Shown here piece after piece: positions 45,987 to 54,388 of a stretch of DNA of 64,000 nucleotides (its first letter is position 1; the number at the start of each line of letters is the position of its first letter). Origin of the DNA: Flavobacterium hydrophilum. Its GTDB lineage: Bacteria; Bacteroidota; Bacteroidia; Flavobacteriales; Flavobacteriaceae. Below the pieces are notes generated by a model that saw only the letters and a program-made list of their open reading frames with translations, did no database searches and was not told the origin of the DNA. The stretch spans positions 124,001-188,000 of the forward strand of contig NZ_QJHL01000007.1 in the NCBI RefSeq assembly GCF_003202405.1, written 5' to 3'. Position numbers and translations under genes: made by a program.

Positions 45987-47231
45987 TTAACCAATTAACT
46001 GCGTAAACAAATCCTGATTATCGTTCAGATAATGAAATTCGAAGCCATTTTTGGTCATATTCATTTTAATGGCTTTAATGTCTTTTTTGTTTTTCAATTC
46101 TAATCCAACTACAACAGAACCAACTTCGCGGTTGTTCTTTTTGTGAAACTGAAAATAGGTAATGTCATCATCAGGTCCCAAAATATTGTTTACGAATTCT
46201 TTTAAAGCGCCCGGACGCTGCGGAAACTGAATCATAAAATAATGCATCAATCCTTCGTAAAGCAAGGAGCGTTCTTTTATTTCGGCTGTTCTTTCGATAT
46301 CATTATTGCTTCCGCTCACGACACAAACTACAGTTTTGCCTTTTATTTTGTCTTTATAAAAGTCTAAAGCAGCAATTGTCAAAGCACCTGCAGGTTCTAC
46401 CACCATAGCTTCTTCATTGTATAACCGTAAAATGGTAGTGCAGACTTTTCCTTCAGGAACCAGAATAATATCCTCCAGGTTTCGTTTACAGATTTCGAAA
46501 GTCATATCGCCAACTTGTTTTACCGCAGCTCCGTCAACAAACTTGTCAATGGTTTTTAAGACTGTATTTTTGTTTGCTTCGATGGAAGTTTTCATCGAAG
46601 GCGCTCCTTTTGGCTCGACTCCAATTATTTTTGTGTTCGGGCTTAAATGTTTAAATACCTCAGATAAACCGGAAGCCAGTCCGCCTCCGCCAATTGGTAC
46701 AAAAACATAATCGATCGGCTGTTTGTAAGTGTCTAAAATTTCAAGACCAACAGTTCCCTGTCCTGCAATTACTTTTTCATCGTCAAATGGATGTATGAAT
46801 TTTTTATGATTTTTAATAGCGTCAGCAGTGGCTGAGCCATACGCGTCATCAAAAGTATCTCCGGTAAGCACGATTTCAACAAACGATTTCCCGAATAACT
46901 GAACTTGTTTTACTTTTTGCTTCGGGGTAGTTTTGGGCATATAGATTTTACCTTTTATATGCAGCAAATGACACGAGTAAGCAACACCCTGTGCATGATT
47001 TCCTGCACTGGCACATACAATTCCATTCGATTTTTCTTTTTCACTCAACGAAGCAATCTTATTGTAAGCGCCTCTGATCTTATAAGAACGGACAATTTGT
47101 AAATCTTCTCTTTTTAATAAAATGGTCGATTTAAATTCGTCTGAAAGATTTAGGTTTTGTGTGAGCGGTGTGGCTGCAACAACATTTTCAAGTTGCTTTT
47201 TTGCATTAAGTACTTCGTTAAATAAATTCAT
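45987..47231 (-). CDS. ilvA: threonine ammonia-lyase (threonine deaminase)
   Basis: A PLP enzyme that deaminates threonine to 2-oxobutyrate, the committed step to isoleucine. The 414-residue protein has a catalytic domain (about 1-320) with the PLP lysine in VRSYKIRGAYNK, the phosphate loop PIGGGGLASG and the SGSNND block. A C-terminal ACT-like regulatory domain lies at about 325-414 (LLYEGLMHYFMIQFPQRPGALKEFV), the biosynthetic, feedback-controlled type. The usual ilvDBNC-leu neighbours are not in the window. Its 5' leader encodes an Ile-rich peptide and alternative hairpins, so expression should fall when charged Ile-tRNA is plentiful. Confidence 0.95.
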   Translation of the reverse strand: MNLFNEVLNAKKQLENVVAATPLTQNLNLSDEFKSTILLKREDLQIVRSYKIRGAYNKIASLSEKEKSNGIVCASAGNHAQGVAYSCHLLHIKGKIYMPKTTPKQKVKQVQLFGKSFVEIVLTGDTFDDAYGSATADAIKNHKKFIHPFDDEKVIAGQGTVGLEILDTYKQPIDYVFVPIGGGGLASGLSEVFKHLSPNTKIIGVEPKGAPSMKTSIEANKNTVLKTIDKFVDGAAVKQVGDMTFEICKRNLEDIILVPEGKVCTTILRLYNEEAMVVEPAGALTIAALDFYKDKIKGKTVVCVVSGSNNDIERTAEIKERSLLYEGLMHYFMIQFPQRPGALKEFVNNILGPDDDITYFQFHKKNNREVGSVVVGLELKNKKDIKAIKMNMTKNGFEFHYLNDNQDLFTQLIG

Positions 47232-47254
47232 AATATCAGTTTTTCTAAAATAAA

Positions 47255-47277
47255 AAACCTCCCGTTTTGGGAGGTTT
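47255..47277 (-). terminator. attenuator terminator of the ilvA leader
   Basis: On the minus strand AAACCTCCC pairs with GGGAGGTTT over 9 bases with a 5-base loop, then a T run (TTTTTTATTTT). It sits between the leader peptide and the ilvA ATG (24 bases away), not after a gene. Confidence 0.85.
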
Positions 47278-47317
47278 CATAAATGTATGTTTACTTATTT
47301 ATATAACATCCCGCTCA

Positions 47318-47377
47318 TTACTGCTGAATTGCAATAATGTTGATAATAGCGATAATAATGTTATTAAAGTTTGTCAT
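47318..47377 (-). CDS. ilvA leader peptide (19 aa, Ile-rich)
   Basis: Encodes MTNFNNIIIAIINIIAIQQ. Eight of 19 residues are isoleucine, far above chance, and six of the eight fall within the run of nine residues from 7 to 15. It starts about 12 bases after the predicted transcription start and ends 41 bases before the terminator stem. The peptide itself should have no function other than letting the ribosome sense Ile-tRNA. Confidence 0.8.
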   Translation of the reverse strand: MTNFNNIIIAIINIIAIQQ

Positions 47378-47395
47378 TTTTTGTTGTCTGAAGGA

Positions 47396-47403
47396 CAAAT
47401 GTA
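47396..47403 (-). promoter_or_regulatory. -7 element of the ilvA leader transcript
   Basis: The minus strand reads TACATTTG, an exact TAnnTTTG match, ending 18 bases before the leader ATG. No TTG is found at -33. It overlaps the region just after the stop of the DUF4136 gene. Confidence 0.55.
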
Positions 47404-47407
47404 TCAA

Positions 47408-47950
47408 TTATTTTTTTACCTGTGGCGGATACTGAGCCAAAATTTTGTTTACAAAAGCAGCAATTTTTTCATCTTTTTTGTCAATGTTTCGCGTAAGTGT
47501 TCCCTGACCCTCACCCTGCCAGATCATTTCTTTCTTTTTGGCATCGATCAAATCGATATATAAAGTACCTTCTGTAGAAGTTGAAACACTTGTTTGGTTT
47601 CCTCCGTACATCATCCACGGATTCCATCCCCATCCCCAACCGTAGCCCCATCCGGCATTAAATTGGTTAACATTCACCTGCTCTCTTGATTTAGTAAAAA
47701 TGTTTACTAATAAATCAGGATTCTCACTTTTAGTAAATCCTTTTGCCTGCATTTCGGCATCAATTGCGTGTAGAATGCGTCTTTTATCCAAATCAGAAAT
47801 CTCTACTTTGTCAATTCCGGGTTTGAAGAAAGCATAGGTTTTATAAGGCGCAAAATCGACATTTTTATCGTAATCAGAATAAACAGTAACACTGCTGCAT
47901 GAAGTAAGAATCAATAGCAGCAAAATCGGAACTAATTTGAATGTTTTCAT
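47408..47950 (-). CDS. DUF4136 lipoprotein
   Basis: A 180-residue exported lipoprotein. The signal peptide ends in a lipobox (LILTSC), so the mature protein is lipid-anchored at Cys17. The DUF4136 domain covers most of the rest: 'DYDKNVDFAPYKTYAFFKPG', 'RRILHAIDAEMQAKGFTKSENPDLLVNIFTKSREQ', a Gly/Trp-rich turn (GWGYGWGWGWNPW), 'TEGTLYIDLIDAKKKEMIWQGEGQGTL'. Function is unknown. It lies 30 bases after hutU, so they may be co-transcribed. Confidence 0.9.
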   Translation of the reverse strand: MKTFKLVPILLLLILTSCSSVTVYSDYDKNVDFAPYKTYAFFKPGIDKVEISDLDKRRILHAIDAEMQAKGFTKSENPDLLVNIFTKSREQVNVNQFNAGWGYGWGWGWNPWMMYGGNQTSVSTSTEGTLYIDLIDAKKKEMIWQGEGQGTLTRNIDKKDEKIAAFVNKILAQYPPQVKK

Positions 47951-47980
47951 AAATTTTAGTATTAAATGTTTTTGTTTTAG

Positions 47981-49957
47981 TTATAGTAAGCTTTCATCAA
48001 CCAGATTAGGCAAAGTTACTTTTAATAAAGGCTGAACCTCCATTGCTCTTTTTATAGCAAAAACAGCACCTTCATTTCTAGCCCAGCTTCTTCTTGAAAT
48101 TCCGTTGTTTACATCCCAGAAAAGCATTGACGTTAAACGTTTTGAAGCTTCTGTAGAACCATCAAGAACCATACCAAAGCCGCCGTTTATAACCTCTCCC
48201 CAGCCAACTCCGCCACCGTTATGAATGGATACCCAGGTTGCTCCTCTAAAACTGTCGCCAATCACGTTTTGAATGGCCATGTCGGCAGTAAAACGGGATC
48301 CGTCATAAATGTTTGAAGTCTCTCTGTATGGAGAATCCGTTCCCGAAACATCATGATGATCGCGCCCTAAAACAACAGCACCAATTTCACCTTTTGCAAT
48401 TGCCTGATTAAAAGCTTCGGCAATTTTAATTCGTCCTTCGGCATCAGCATATAAGATTCTAGCCTGCGAACCTACAACGAGTTTGTTTTCCTGTGCACCT
48501 TTTATCCATTTGATGTTATCCTGCATTTGCTGCTGAATTTCATCCGGAGCAGTCTCAGCTATTTTTTCTAAAACTTTGCAGGCTATTGCATCCGTTTTTA
48601 ATAAATCTTCCGGCTTTCCGGAAGTACAAACCCAACGGAAAGGTCCAAATCCGTAATCGAAACACATTGGTCCCATAATATCCTGAACATAACTAGGGTA
48701 TTTAAAATCGATATTGTTTTCTGCCATTACATCGGCTCCTGCGCGGGATGCTTCTAATAAAAAAGCATTTCCGTAATCAAAGAAGTACGTTCCTTTTTCC
48801 GTATGTTTGTTAATAGCAGCTGCGTGGCGGCGTAAGGTTTCCTGAACTTTTTCTTTGAATAATTCAGGATTTTCAGCCATCATTTTGTTAGCGTCTTCAA
48901 ACGAAATTCCAACCGGATAATAACCGCCTGCCCACGGATTATGAAGCGAAGTCTGATCGGATCCTAAATCAATTCTGATGTTTTCTTTGTCGAAACATTC
49001 CCAAACATCAACCACATTTCCCAAATAAGCAATAGAAACGGTTTCTTTTTTGGCTTTCGCCAAAGCGACTCTGGCAACCAGCTCATCTGTTGAGGTCACG
49101 ACTTCATTTATCCATCCTTGTTCATGGCGAATTTTAGTAATCTTCGGATTTACTTCAGCACAGACCGTAATACAGCCTGCAATATTTCCTGCTTTTGGCT
49201 GTGCACCCGACATACCGCCAAGACCGGAAGTTACAAATAAACTGCCTTCCGGATTTAGTTTTATTTTTCTAAAACCATTCAAAACCGTGATTGTAGTTCC
49301 GTGTACAATTCCCTGTGGGCCAATGTACATATAACTTCCTGCTGTCATTTGCCCGTATTGCGAAACGCCCAGAGCGTTCATTTTTTCCCAATCATCAGGT
49401 TTTGAATAATTCGGGATTACCATTCCGTTGGTAACCACAACTCTCGGCGCTTCTTTATGTGAAGGGAATAATCCCATCGGATGCCCTGAGTACATGGTCA
49501 AAGTTTGCTCATCTGTCATTTCAGACAAATACTGCATCGTCAGTAAATATTGTGCCCAATTCTGAAAAACAGCTCCGTTTCCGCCATACGTAATCAATTC
49601 ATGCGGATGCTGAGCCACAGCATAATCCAAATTGTTCTGAATCATATGCATAATCGCTTTTGCCTGCAAAGATTTTCCCGGATATTCGTCAATTGGTCTC
49701 GCATGCATTCTGTAATCAGGACGAAGACGATACATGTAAATACGTCCGTAGGTTTCTAATTCTTCTGAAAATTCAGGAATTAATTCGGCGTGATGTTTTG
49801 GATCAAAATAACGTAAAGCATTTTTCAGCGCCAGTTTTTTTTCTTCTGCTGAAAGAATTTCTTTTCGTTTCGGAGCATGATTAATTGCTGGGTCGTACGT
49901 TGCCTTTGGAGGTAAGATATTTGGAATTCCTTGTTGTATTTGTTCCTTGAAAGTCAT
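47981..49957 (-). CDS. hutU: urocanate hydratase
   Basis: Urocanase uses tightly bound NAD+ to hydrate urocanate in histidine breakdown. This 658-residue protein is the longer form found in Bacteroidota; E. coli-type relatives are about 555. Family blocks are present: 'ITYGGNGAVFQNWAQYLLTMQYL', 'TLTMYSGHPMGLFPS', 'TAGSYMYIGPQGIVHGTTITVLNG' and 'GGLGGMSGAQPKA' with the glycine-rich NAD site. The rest of the hut pathway (hutH, hutI, hutG) is not in the window. The start ATG gives MTFKEQIQQGIPNILPP. Confidence 0.95.
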   Translation of the reverse strand: MTFKEQIQQGIPNILPPKATYDPAINHAPKRKEILSAEEKKLALKNALRYFDPKHHAELIPEFSEELETYGRIYMYRLRPDYRMHARPIDEYPGKSLQAKAIMHMIQNNLDYAVAQHPHELITYGGNGAVFQNWAQYLLTMQYLSEMTDEQTLTMYSGHPMGLFPSHKEAPRVVVTNGMVIPNYSKPDDWEKMNALGVSQYGQMTAGSYMYIGPQGIVHGTTITVLNGFRKIKLNPEGSLFVTSGLGGMSGAQPKAGNIAGCITVCAEVNPKITKIRHEQGWINEVVTSTDELVARVALAKAKKETVSIAYLGNVVDVWECFDKENIRIDLGSDQTSLHNPWAGGYYPVGISFEDANKMMAENPELFKEKVQETLRRHAAAINKHTEKGTYFFDYGNAFLLEASRAGADVMAENNIDFKYPSYVQDIMGPMCFDYGFGPFRWVCTSGKPEDLLKTDAIACKVLEKIAETAPDEIQQQMQDNIKWIKGAQENKLVVGSQARILYADAEGRIKIAEAFNQAIAKGEIGAVVLGRDHHDVSGTDSPYRETSNIYDGSRFTADMAIQNVIGDSFRGATWVSIHNGGGVGWGEVINGGFGMVLDGSTEASKRLTSMLFWDVNNGISRRSWARNEGAVFAIKRAMEVQPLLKVTLPNLVDESLL

Positions 49958-50182
49958 TTTTTTGATTTTTGGATGTTAGATTTTTAGACTTCTTAGATTT
50001 TCTGAAGTTAAAATCAAACAGCTGTTTTAATTAGGTTAGTGCAATTTTAAATTTGTCGTAAAGAATTATCTAATTCTTAAATTGACACATTTTCTAATTA
50101 AAAAAACTAGGGATAACGGATATCCGACCTGTGATAGGATTTGTGGATTGTAATCCTAAATTTTCTTGAGTGAATATCCATT

Positions 50183-50308
50183 TTAGATTATTAGACTTCT
50201 TAGATTGTTAGATTTCGAAAAATGGAACAATCTCTTTTTATTTGACTCAGGGATTGCTGGTTTTTAGACAATAAAAAGATCTAAGATCTAAGAAGTCTAA
50301 TAATCTAA
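50183..50308. repeat. 23-bp perfect inverted repeat upstream of hutU
   Basis: Arms at 50183-50205 and 50286-50308 are perfect complements (left arm TTAGATTATTAGACTTCTTA...) with an 80-base loop. It fills the 355-base gap between hutU and the DUF5522 gene. A related unpaired tract (TCTAATAATCTAAGAAGTCTAA type) lies at 53000-53040. Nothing else is visible in this gap. Confidence 0.7.
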
Positions 50309-50312
50309 CAAT

Positions 50313-50489
50313 CTATTTCCTTATTTCTCCCGTTCGTTTATCAAAACCATACGGACAATGACGACAGCCGCTTTTGCAGCAGTAACCACGTTTTAAGTGA
50401 TGTTTTTCAGTAAAGCATTTGTAACCTTCGGGAGTATAATAAAAATCTTCGCCTTCTATTAATTTATTTTCATTACTTTGCTCTTTCAT
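50313..50489 (-). CDS. DUF5522 protein, cysteine-rich
   Basis: A 58-residue protein of the DUF5522 family. The core 'EGEDFYYTPEGYKCFTEKHHLKRGYCCKSGCRHCPYGF' holds five Cys and two His in the pattern CC-x3-C-x2-C, probably a metal-binding site (zinc or iron-sulphur; inference). The frame extends upstream to a TTG at 50507, but the ATG at 50489 (MKEQSNENKL) is more likely. It stands alone on its strand. Function unknown. Confidence 0.85.
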   Translation of the reverse strand: MKEQSNENKLIEGEDFYYTPEGYKCFTEKHHLKRGYCCKSGCRHCPYGFDKRTGEIRK

Positions 50490-50601
50490 AAATCTGTTTT
50501 TCGTCAAATTTGGATTTTATTAAAATCAAAAACATCGATTAATTATGATTTTAATGAAATCAAACAATTCTACAAGTACAAATTTATAAATTTTACAGCC
50601 A

Positions 50602-50937
50602 ATGTTTGTGATTGTTGTTAAATATTTAATTCCGAAAGGATATAGCGGAATGGCTGTATTTCCTTTTATTTTGGTAAAATATGATTTCAATAAAACAAAC
50701 GGAGTTTTTCTAAATCACGAAAAAATACATTTGCGACAGCAGCTTGAAATGTTAGTTGTTCCATTTTTTATTTGGTATATTTTGGAATATCTAATTCGGT
50801 TGATTCAGTATAAAAACAAAGATTTAGCCTACCGAAACATCAGTTTTGAAAGAGAAGCGTACAGTAATGAAATCGATTTAAGTTATCTGAAAAGAAGATC
50901 TTTTTTTAAGTTTCTGCATTACATCAAATTAAAATGA
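50602..50937 (+). CDS. small membrane protein with an HExxH-like motif
   Basis: A 111-residue protein with hydrophobic segments at about 12-25 and 49-66 and a zinc-metallopeptidase-like NHEKIHLRQQLEML at about 38-51 (HExxH). FEREAYSNEID follows at about 85-95, which could supply the third ligand glutamate as in gluzincins. I cannot name the family. Length is short for a protease, so it could be a remnant or a minimal fold. It overlaps the next gene by 4 bases (ATGA), so the two are translationally coupled. Confidence 0.75.
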   Translation: MFVIVVKYLIPKGYSGMAVFPFILVKYDFNKTNGVFLNHEKIHLRQQLEMLVVPFFIWYILEYLIRLIQYKNKDLAYRNISFEREAYSNEIDLSYLKRRSFFKFLHYIKLK

Positions 50938-51842
50938 ATCCAGTTTTCAATCAACCTGTAAATATTCAGTTTAAAAACGATATTTCTTTGACAATAAAGC
51001 GTGAAGACCTGATTCATCCTTTTGTTTCCGGGAATAAATTCAGAAAGCTGAAATACAATTTGCCTCAGGCGAAAGCGGAAAACAAACAAACGTTGTTAAC
51101 TTTTGGAGGTGCTTTTTCCAATCATATTGCTGCTGTAGCATTTGCAGGAAAAGAGCAGGGTTTTAAAACAATCGGAATCATTCGCGGTGAGGAACTTTTG
51201 GGTAAAATTGAAGAAAATCCAACGCTTAAATTCGCTCAGGAAAACGGAATGCAATTTGAATTTGTTTCGAGGGAAGAGTATCGTTTAAAAAACGAAGAAT
51301 CATACATTAAAAATTTAAAAGAGAAATTCGGCGATTTTTATTTAGTTCCCGAAGGCGGTACAAACGAAATGGCGGTAAAAGGCTGTGAGGAGATTTTGAC
51401 AGATGGAGATGCTGTTTTTAATTACGTTTGCTGCGCTGTCGGAACAGGCGGTACAATTTCCGGATTAATTAATAGTGCCTTAGCAAATCAGAAAATTTTG
51501 GGATTTCCGGCGTTAAAAGGTGACTTTTTACAAGATGAAATTCGTATTTTTGCAAAAAAAGATAACTGGAATTTAATTTCTGACTATCATTTTGGAGGTT
51601 ATGGCAAGATAAATTTAGAATTAATTGAATTTATTAATGCTTTTTTTGAAGAAAATAAAGTGCCCTTAGATCCAATTTATACAGGAAAGATGGTTTTTGG
51701 CGTTATAGATTTAATCCATAAAAATTATTTTCCTGCAGATTCAAAAATTTTACTCATTCACACCGGCGGATTACAGGGAATTAAGGGAATGAATTTAAGA
51801 TTGAAGCAGAAAAAATTACCAATACTCAAAATTGATGTTTAA
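50934..51842 (+). CDS. ACC deaminase / D-cysteine desulfhydrase family PLP enzyme
   Basis: A 302-residue fold-type II PLP enzyme. The PLP lysine is in VSGNKFRKLKYN (about residues 31-42), and the phosphate loop is the GTGGTISGL block (about 165-175). Substrate is not certain: relatives deaminate 1-aminocyclopropane-1-carboxylate or release H2S from D-cysteine. The C-terminal 'LLIHTGGLQGIKGMNLRL' is typical. It overlaps the HExxH gene upstream by 4 bases and the glucosaminidase downstream by 8, making a tight three-gene operon. Confidence 0.92.
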   Translation: MNPVFNQPVNIQFKNDISLTIKREDLIHPFVSGNKFRKLKYNLPQAKAENKQTLLTFGGAFSNHIAAVAFAGKEQGFKTIGIIRGEELLGKIEENPTLKFAQENGMQFEFVSREEYRLKNEESYIKNLKEKFGDFYLVPEGGTNEMAVKGCEEILTDGDAVFNYVCCAVGTGGTISGLINSALANQKILGFPALKGDFLQDEIRIFAKKDNWNLISDYHFGGYGKINLELIEFINAFFEENKVPLDPIYTGKMVFGVIDLIHKNYFPADSKILLIHTGGLQGIKGMNLRLKQKKLPILKIDV

Positions 51843-52713
51843 AAAAATAATTGCACTTTTCGTAATCTCAGTATTGGCAAGCTGTTCTTCCAGCAAACCC
51901 ACTATCGCAACAACTAAAAAGCAGGCGGCGGTTCAGAAACCCAGAACAGCTTCGGCTAAAAAAGGAGTTACTTCCAGACCAACTGCAAAATACCCTTCTA
52001 GAAATAATACAACCGAAGTAATTCAATCTACTTCAAAAACCGTTGTTACCAGCGATTTAATCAATAATTATGTGTTGCAGTACAAAGATATTGCCATGGG
52101 AAATATGAAAGCGTACGGAATTCCTGCGAGTATTATTCTGGCGCAGGGAATTTTAGAATCCGGGGCAGGAAGAGGCGATTTGGCTGTAACGGCGAATAAC
52201 CATTTCGGAATTAAATGTCATAAAGACTGGCTTGGTGAAAGTGTTCGTCACGATGATGATTCGGCTCAGGAATGTTTTAGAAAATACAAGGAGTCAGCAG
52301 AATCCTATCGTGATCATGCTTTATTTTTGGTTGGAAAAAACCGATATGCAGTCTTATTTACCTATGAAAAAGACGATTATAAAGCCTGGTCAAAAGGGTT
52401 AAGGGCTTGTGGCTATGCAACAGATCCAAATTATCCGGATAAATTGATCAGTTATATTGAGCGTTACAATCTGCATCAGTACGATTGTCAGGTTACTGGA
52501 AAAAATTATACAGCAATTAATAATTCGGCACCAATAAGAAGTTCTTCAGGTACAGTTTCAAATTCAAACGATCCTAATTTATACGAAGTTCAAAAAGGAG
52601 ATACTTTGTATTCGATTTCAAAAAAATTCAACATCCTGGTTGATGATTTAAAACAAAAAAATAATCTTTCAGATAATACGCTTTCAGTTGGACAAAGATT
52701 GAAAGTGAAATAA
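51835..52713 (+). CDS. lipoprotein glucosaminidase with LysM domain
   Basis: A 292-residue surface or periplasmic peptidoglycan hydrolase. The signal peptide ends in the lipobox LASC, so it is a lipoprotein. A low-complexity basic linker follows to about residue 70. The GH73-type glucosaminidase domain spans about 75-215, with the catalytic glutamate in GILESGAGRGDLAVTANNHFGIKC. The C-terminal LysM repeat (about 246-292: YEVQKGDTLYSISKKFNI) binds peptidoglycan. A TTG three bases earlier is in frame, but the ATG at 51835 (MFKKIIALF) is the better start. It begins before the stop of the desulfhydrase-like gene. Confidence 0.93.
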   Translation: MFKKIIALFVISVLASCSSSKPTIATTKKQAAVQKPRTASAKKGVTSRPTAKYPSRNNTTEVIQSTSKTVVTSDLINNYVLQYKDIAMGNMKAYGIPASIILAQGILESGAGRGDLAVTANNHFGIKCHKDWLGESVRHDDDSAQECFRKYKESAESYRDHALFLVGKNRYAVLFTYEKDDYKAWSKGLRACGYATDPNYPDKLISYIERYNLHQYDCQVTGKNYTAINNSAPIRSSSGTVSNSNDPNLYEVQKGDTLYSISKKFNILVDDLKQKNNLSDNTLSVGQRLKVK

Positions 52714-52743
52714 TAATTATTAGTTGTTAATTGTAAATTATTA

Positions 52744-52971
52744 ATGAATAAGAAAATTTCAATCTGTACTCTTATTTTAGCATTAACTTTAAGTGCTAGA
52801 CTCTTCTGTGGAGTTTATATTCATGATGAATTTGCAGAGAGTCATTTCTTCATAAAACACAAACCGACTTGGAAATGGGAATTTTATTCTCCTCAGGGAA
52901 TGTCAGACTTAAAATTTGAAGACCTTTCAAAAGAAAAACAAATCGAACAAAATATTTTAATGAATATATAA
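52744..52971 (+). CDS. small exported hypothetical protein
   Basis: A 75-residue protein with a signal-like N terminus (about 1-22). The body reads 'VYIHDEFAESHFFIKHKPTWKWEFYSPQGMSDLKFEDLSKEKQ'. It begins 30 bases after the glucosaminidase stop on the same strand. I do not recognise the family. The gene could be truncated, but its length is consistent with a short secreted peptide. Confidence 0.6.
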   Translation: MNKKISICTLILALTLSARLFCGVYIHDEFAESHFFIKHKPTWKWEFYSPQGMSDLKFEDLSKEKQIEQNILMNI

Positions 52972-52999
52972 AAGATAAAGAGCTTAGTTTGTGATTTAA

Positions 53000-53040
53000 A
53001 ATCTAATAATCTAAGAAGTCTAAAGATCTAATAATCTAAA
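53000..53040. repeat. TCTAATAATCTAAGAAGTCTAA tract
   Basis: A direct-repeat-like tract immediately upstream of hemL, the same family as the arms of the 23-bp inverted repeat at 50183-50308. Confidence 0.55.
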
Positions 53041-53046
53041 AAAAAA

Positions 53047-54333
53047 ATGATTTATAAAAGAAGTAGTCAGCTTTTTGCTGAAGCAGAAAAAGTAATTCCG
53101 GGAGGCGTAAATTCACCGGTAAGAGCATTTAAAGCAGTTGGAGGAACTCCGATTTTTGTAAAAAGTGCCAAAGGTGCTTATTTGTATGATGAAGATGGAA
53201 ATAAATTAATAGATTATATCAATTCCTGGGGGCCAATGGTTTTAGGTCATGCCTATCAACCGGTTGTAGATGCGGTAATCGAAAAAGCAAAGCTAGGAAC
53301 TTCATTTGGAATGCCGACAGAACTGGAAACCGAAATTGCAGCTTTGGCTGTTTCGATGGTTCCGAATATCGATAAAATTCGTTTTGTGAATTCTGGAACA
53401 GAAGCTTGTATGAGCGCTATTCGTCTGGCTCGCGGGTTTACAAAAAGAGATAAAATTGTAAAATTCGCAGGATGTTATCACGGACATTCTGATTCTTTTT
53501 TGATTCAGGCGGGAAGTGGAGCTGTAACTTTTGGTTCTCCAAACAGCCCTGGAGTTACAGAAGGAACTGCAAAAGATACGTTATTGGCAAAATACAATGA
53601 TTTAGAGAATGTAAAAACGTTAATTGAAGCTAATAAAGGCGAAATTGCAGTAATTATCATCGAAGCAGTTGCCGGAAACATGGGTTGTATTCCACCTCAA
53701 AAAGGTTTCCTGGAAGGGTTAAGAGAATTATGTACAGCAAATGGAATCTTATTGATTTTTGATGAGGTAATGACAGGTTTCCGTTTAGCTCGCGGAGGAG
53801 TTCAGGAATTGTATAATATCAATGCTGATATTGTGACTTTCGGAAAAGTAATCGGTGGTGGATTACCGGTTGGTGCTTTTGCTGCCCGTGAAGAAATTAT
53901 GAATCATTTAGCCCCCCTTGGTCCGGTGTATCAGGCTGGAACATTATCCGGAAATCCTTTGGCAATGGCTGCAGGATTAGCAATGTTACAAGCTTTAAAT
54001 AATGATGCTGAAATATTTACACGTTTAGAAGAAAAGACGGCTTATTTAGAAGCAGGAATCAATAGGGTTTTAAAAGCGAATAATGTTGTTTTTACTATCA
54101 ATAGAGTAGGTTCTATGATTTCGGTACATTTTGACGCAAATCCGGTAACCGATTTTCAAACGGCTGCAAAAGGAGATAACGAAACCTTCAGAAAATTCTT
54201 CCACGGTTTATTACAGGAAGGGGTTTATATTGCTCCTTCGGCATACGAAACATGGTTTATTACGGATGCTTTAACTTATGAAGATTTAGATTTTACGATT
54301 AATGCGATTGATAAGGTTTCGAAAACATTTTAG
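53047..54333 (+). CDS. hemL: glutamate-1-semialdehyde 2,1-aminomutase
   Basis: A PLP-dependent enzyme that converts glutamate-1-semialdehyde to 5-aminolevulinate, the first committed haem precursor. At 428 residues it is the normal size. Signature blocks are VIPGGVNSPVRAFKAVGGTPIFV at the N terminus, 'ARGFTKRDKIVKFAGCYHGHSDSFLIQAGSGA', 'LLIFDEVMTGFRLARGG' and the PLP lysine in VTFGKVIGGGLPVGAF. It is monocistronic, with a terminator shared with the next convergent gene. The Spy-like genes read towards it. Confidence 0.96.
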   Translation: MIYKRSSQLFAEAEKVIPGGVNSPVRAFKAVGGTPIFVKSAKGAYLYDEDGNKLIDYINSWGPMVLGHAYQPVVDAVIEKAKLGTSFGMPTELETEIAALAVSMVPNIDKIRFVNSGTEACMSAIRLARGFTKRDKIVKFAGCYHGHSDSFLIQAGSGAVTFGSPNSPGVTEGTAKDTLLAKYNDLENVKTLIEANKGEIAVIIIEAVAGNMGCIPPQKGFLEGLRELCTANGILLIFDEVMTGFRLARGGVQELYNINADIVTFGKVIGGGLPVGAFAAREEIMNHLAPLGPVYQAGTLSGNPLAMAAGLAMLQALNNDAEIFTRLEEKTAYLEAGINRVLKANNVVFTINRVGSMISVHFDANPVTDFQTAAKGDNETFRKFFHGLLQEGVYIAPSAYETWFITDALTYEDLDFTINAIDKVSKTF

Positions 54334-54353
54334 TAATTTATTATAAAATATAA

Positions 54354-54385
54354 AAAAAGCTTCAGGTTGATTCCTGAAGCTTTTT
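54354..54385. terminator. bidirectional terminator after hemL
   Basis: Stem AAAAAGCTTCAGG/CCTGAAGCTTTTT, 13 bp, with a 6-base loop between hemL and the convergent Spy-like gene. Confidence 0.88.
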
Positions 54386-54388
54386 GAA

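Larger units (their letters stand above)
47255..47377 (-). promoter_or_regulatory. ilvA transcription attenuator (leader, antiterminator, terminator)
   Basis: Three pairings compete. Segment 1, ATAACAT inside the leader peptide codons, pairs perfectly with ATGTTAT of segment 2. Segment 2, GGGATGTT (complement at 47305-47312), can instead pair with AACCTCCC of segment 3, 7 of 8 bases. Segment 3 otherwise forms the terminator with segment 4. Ribosome stalling at Ile codons would mask segment 1, free segment 2 to pair with 3, and so prevent termination. This is the classic attenuation logic. It is an inference from sequence. Confidence 0.75.
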
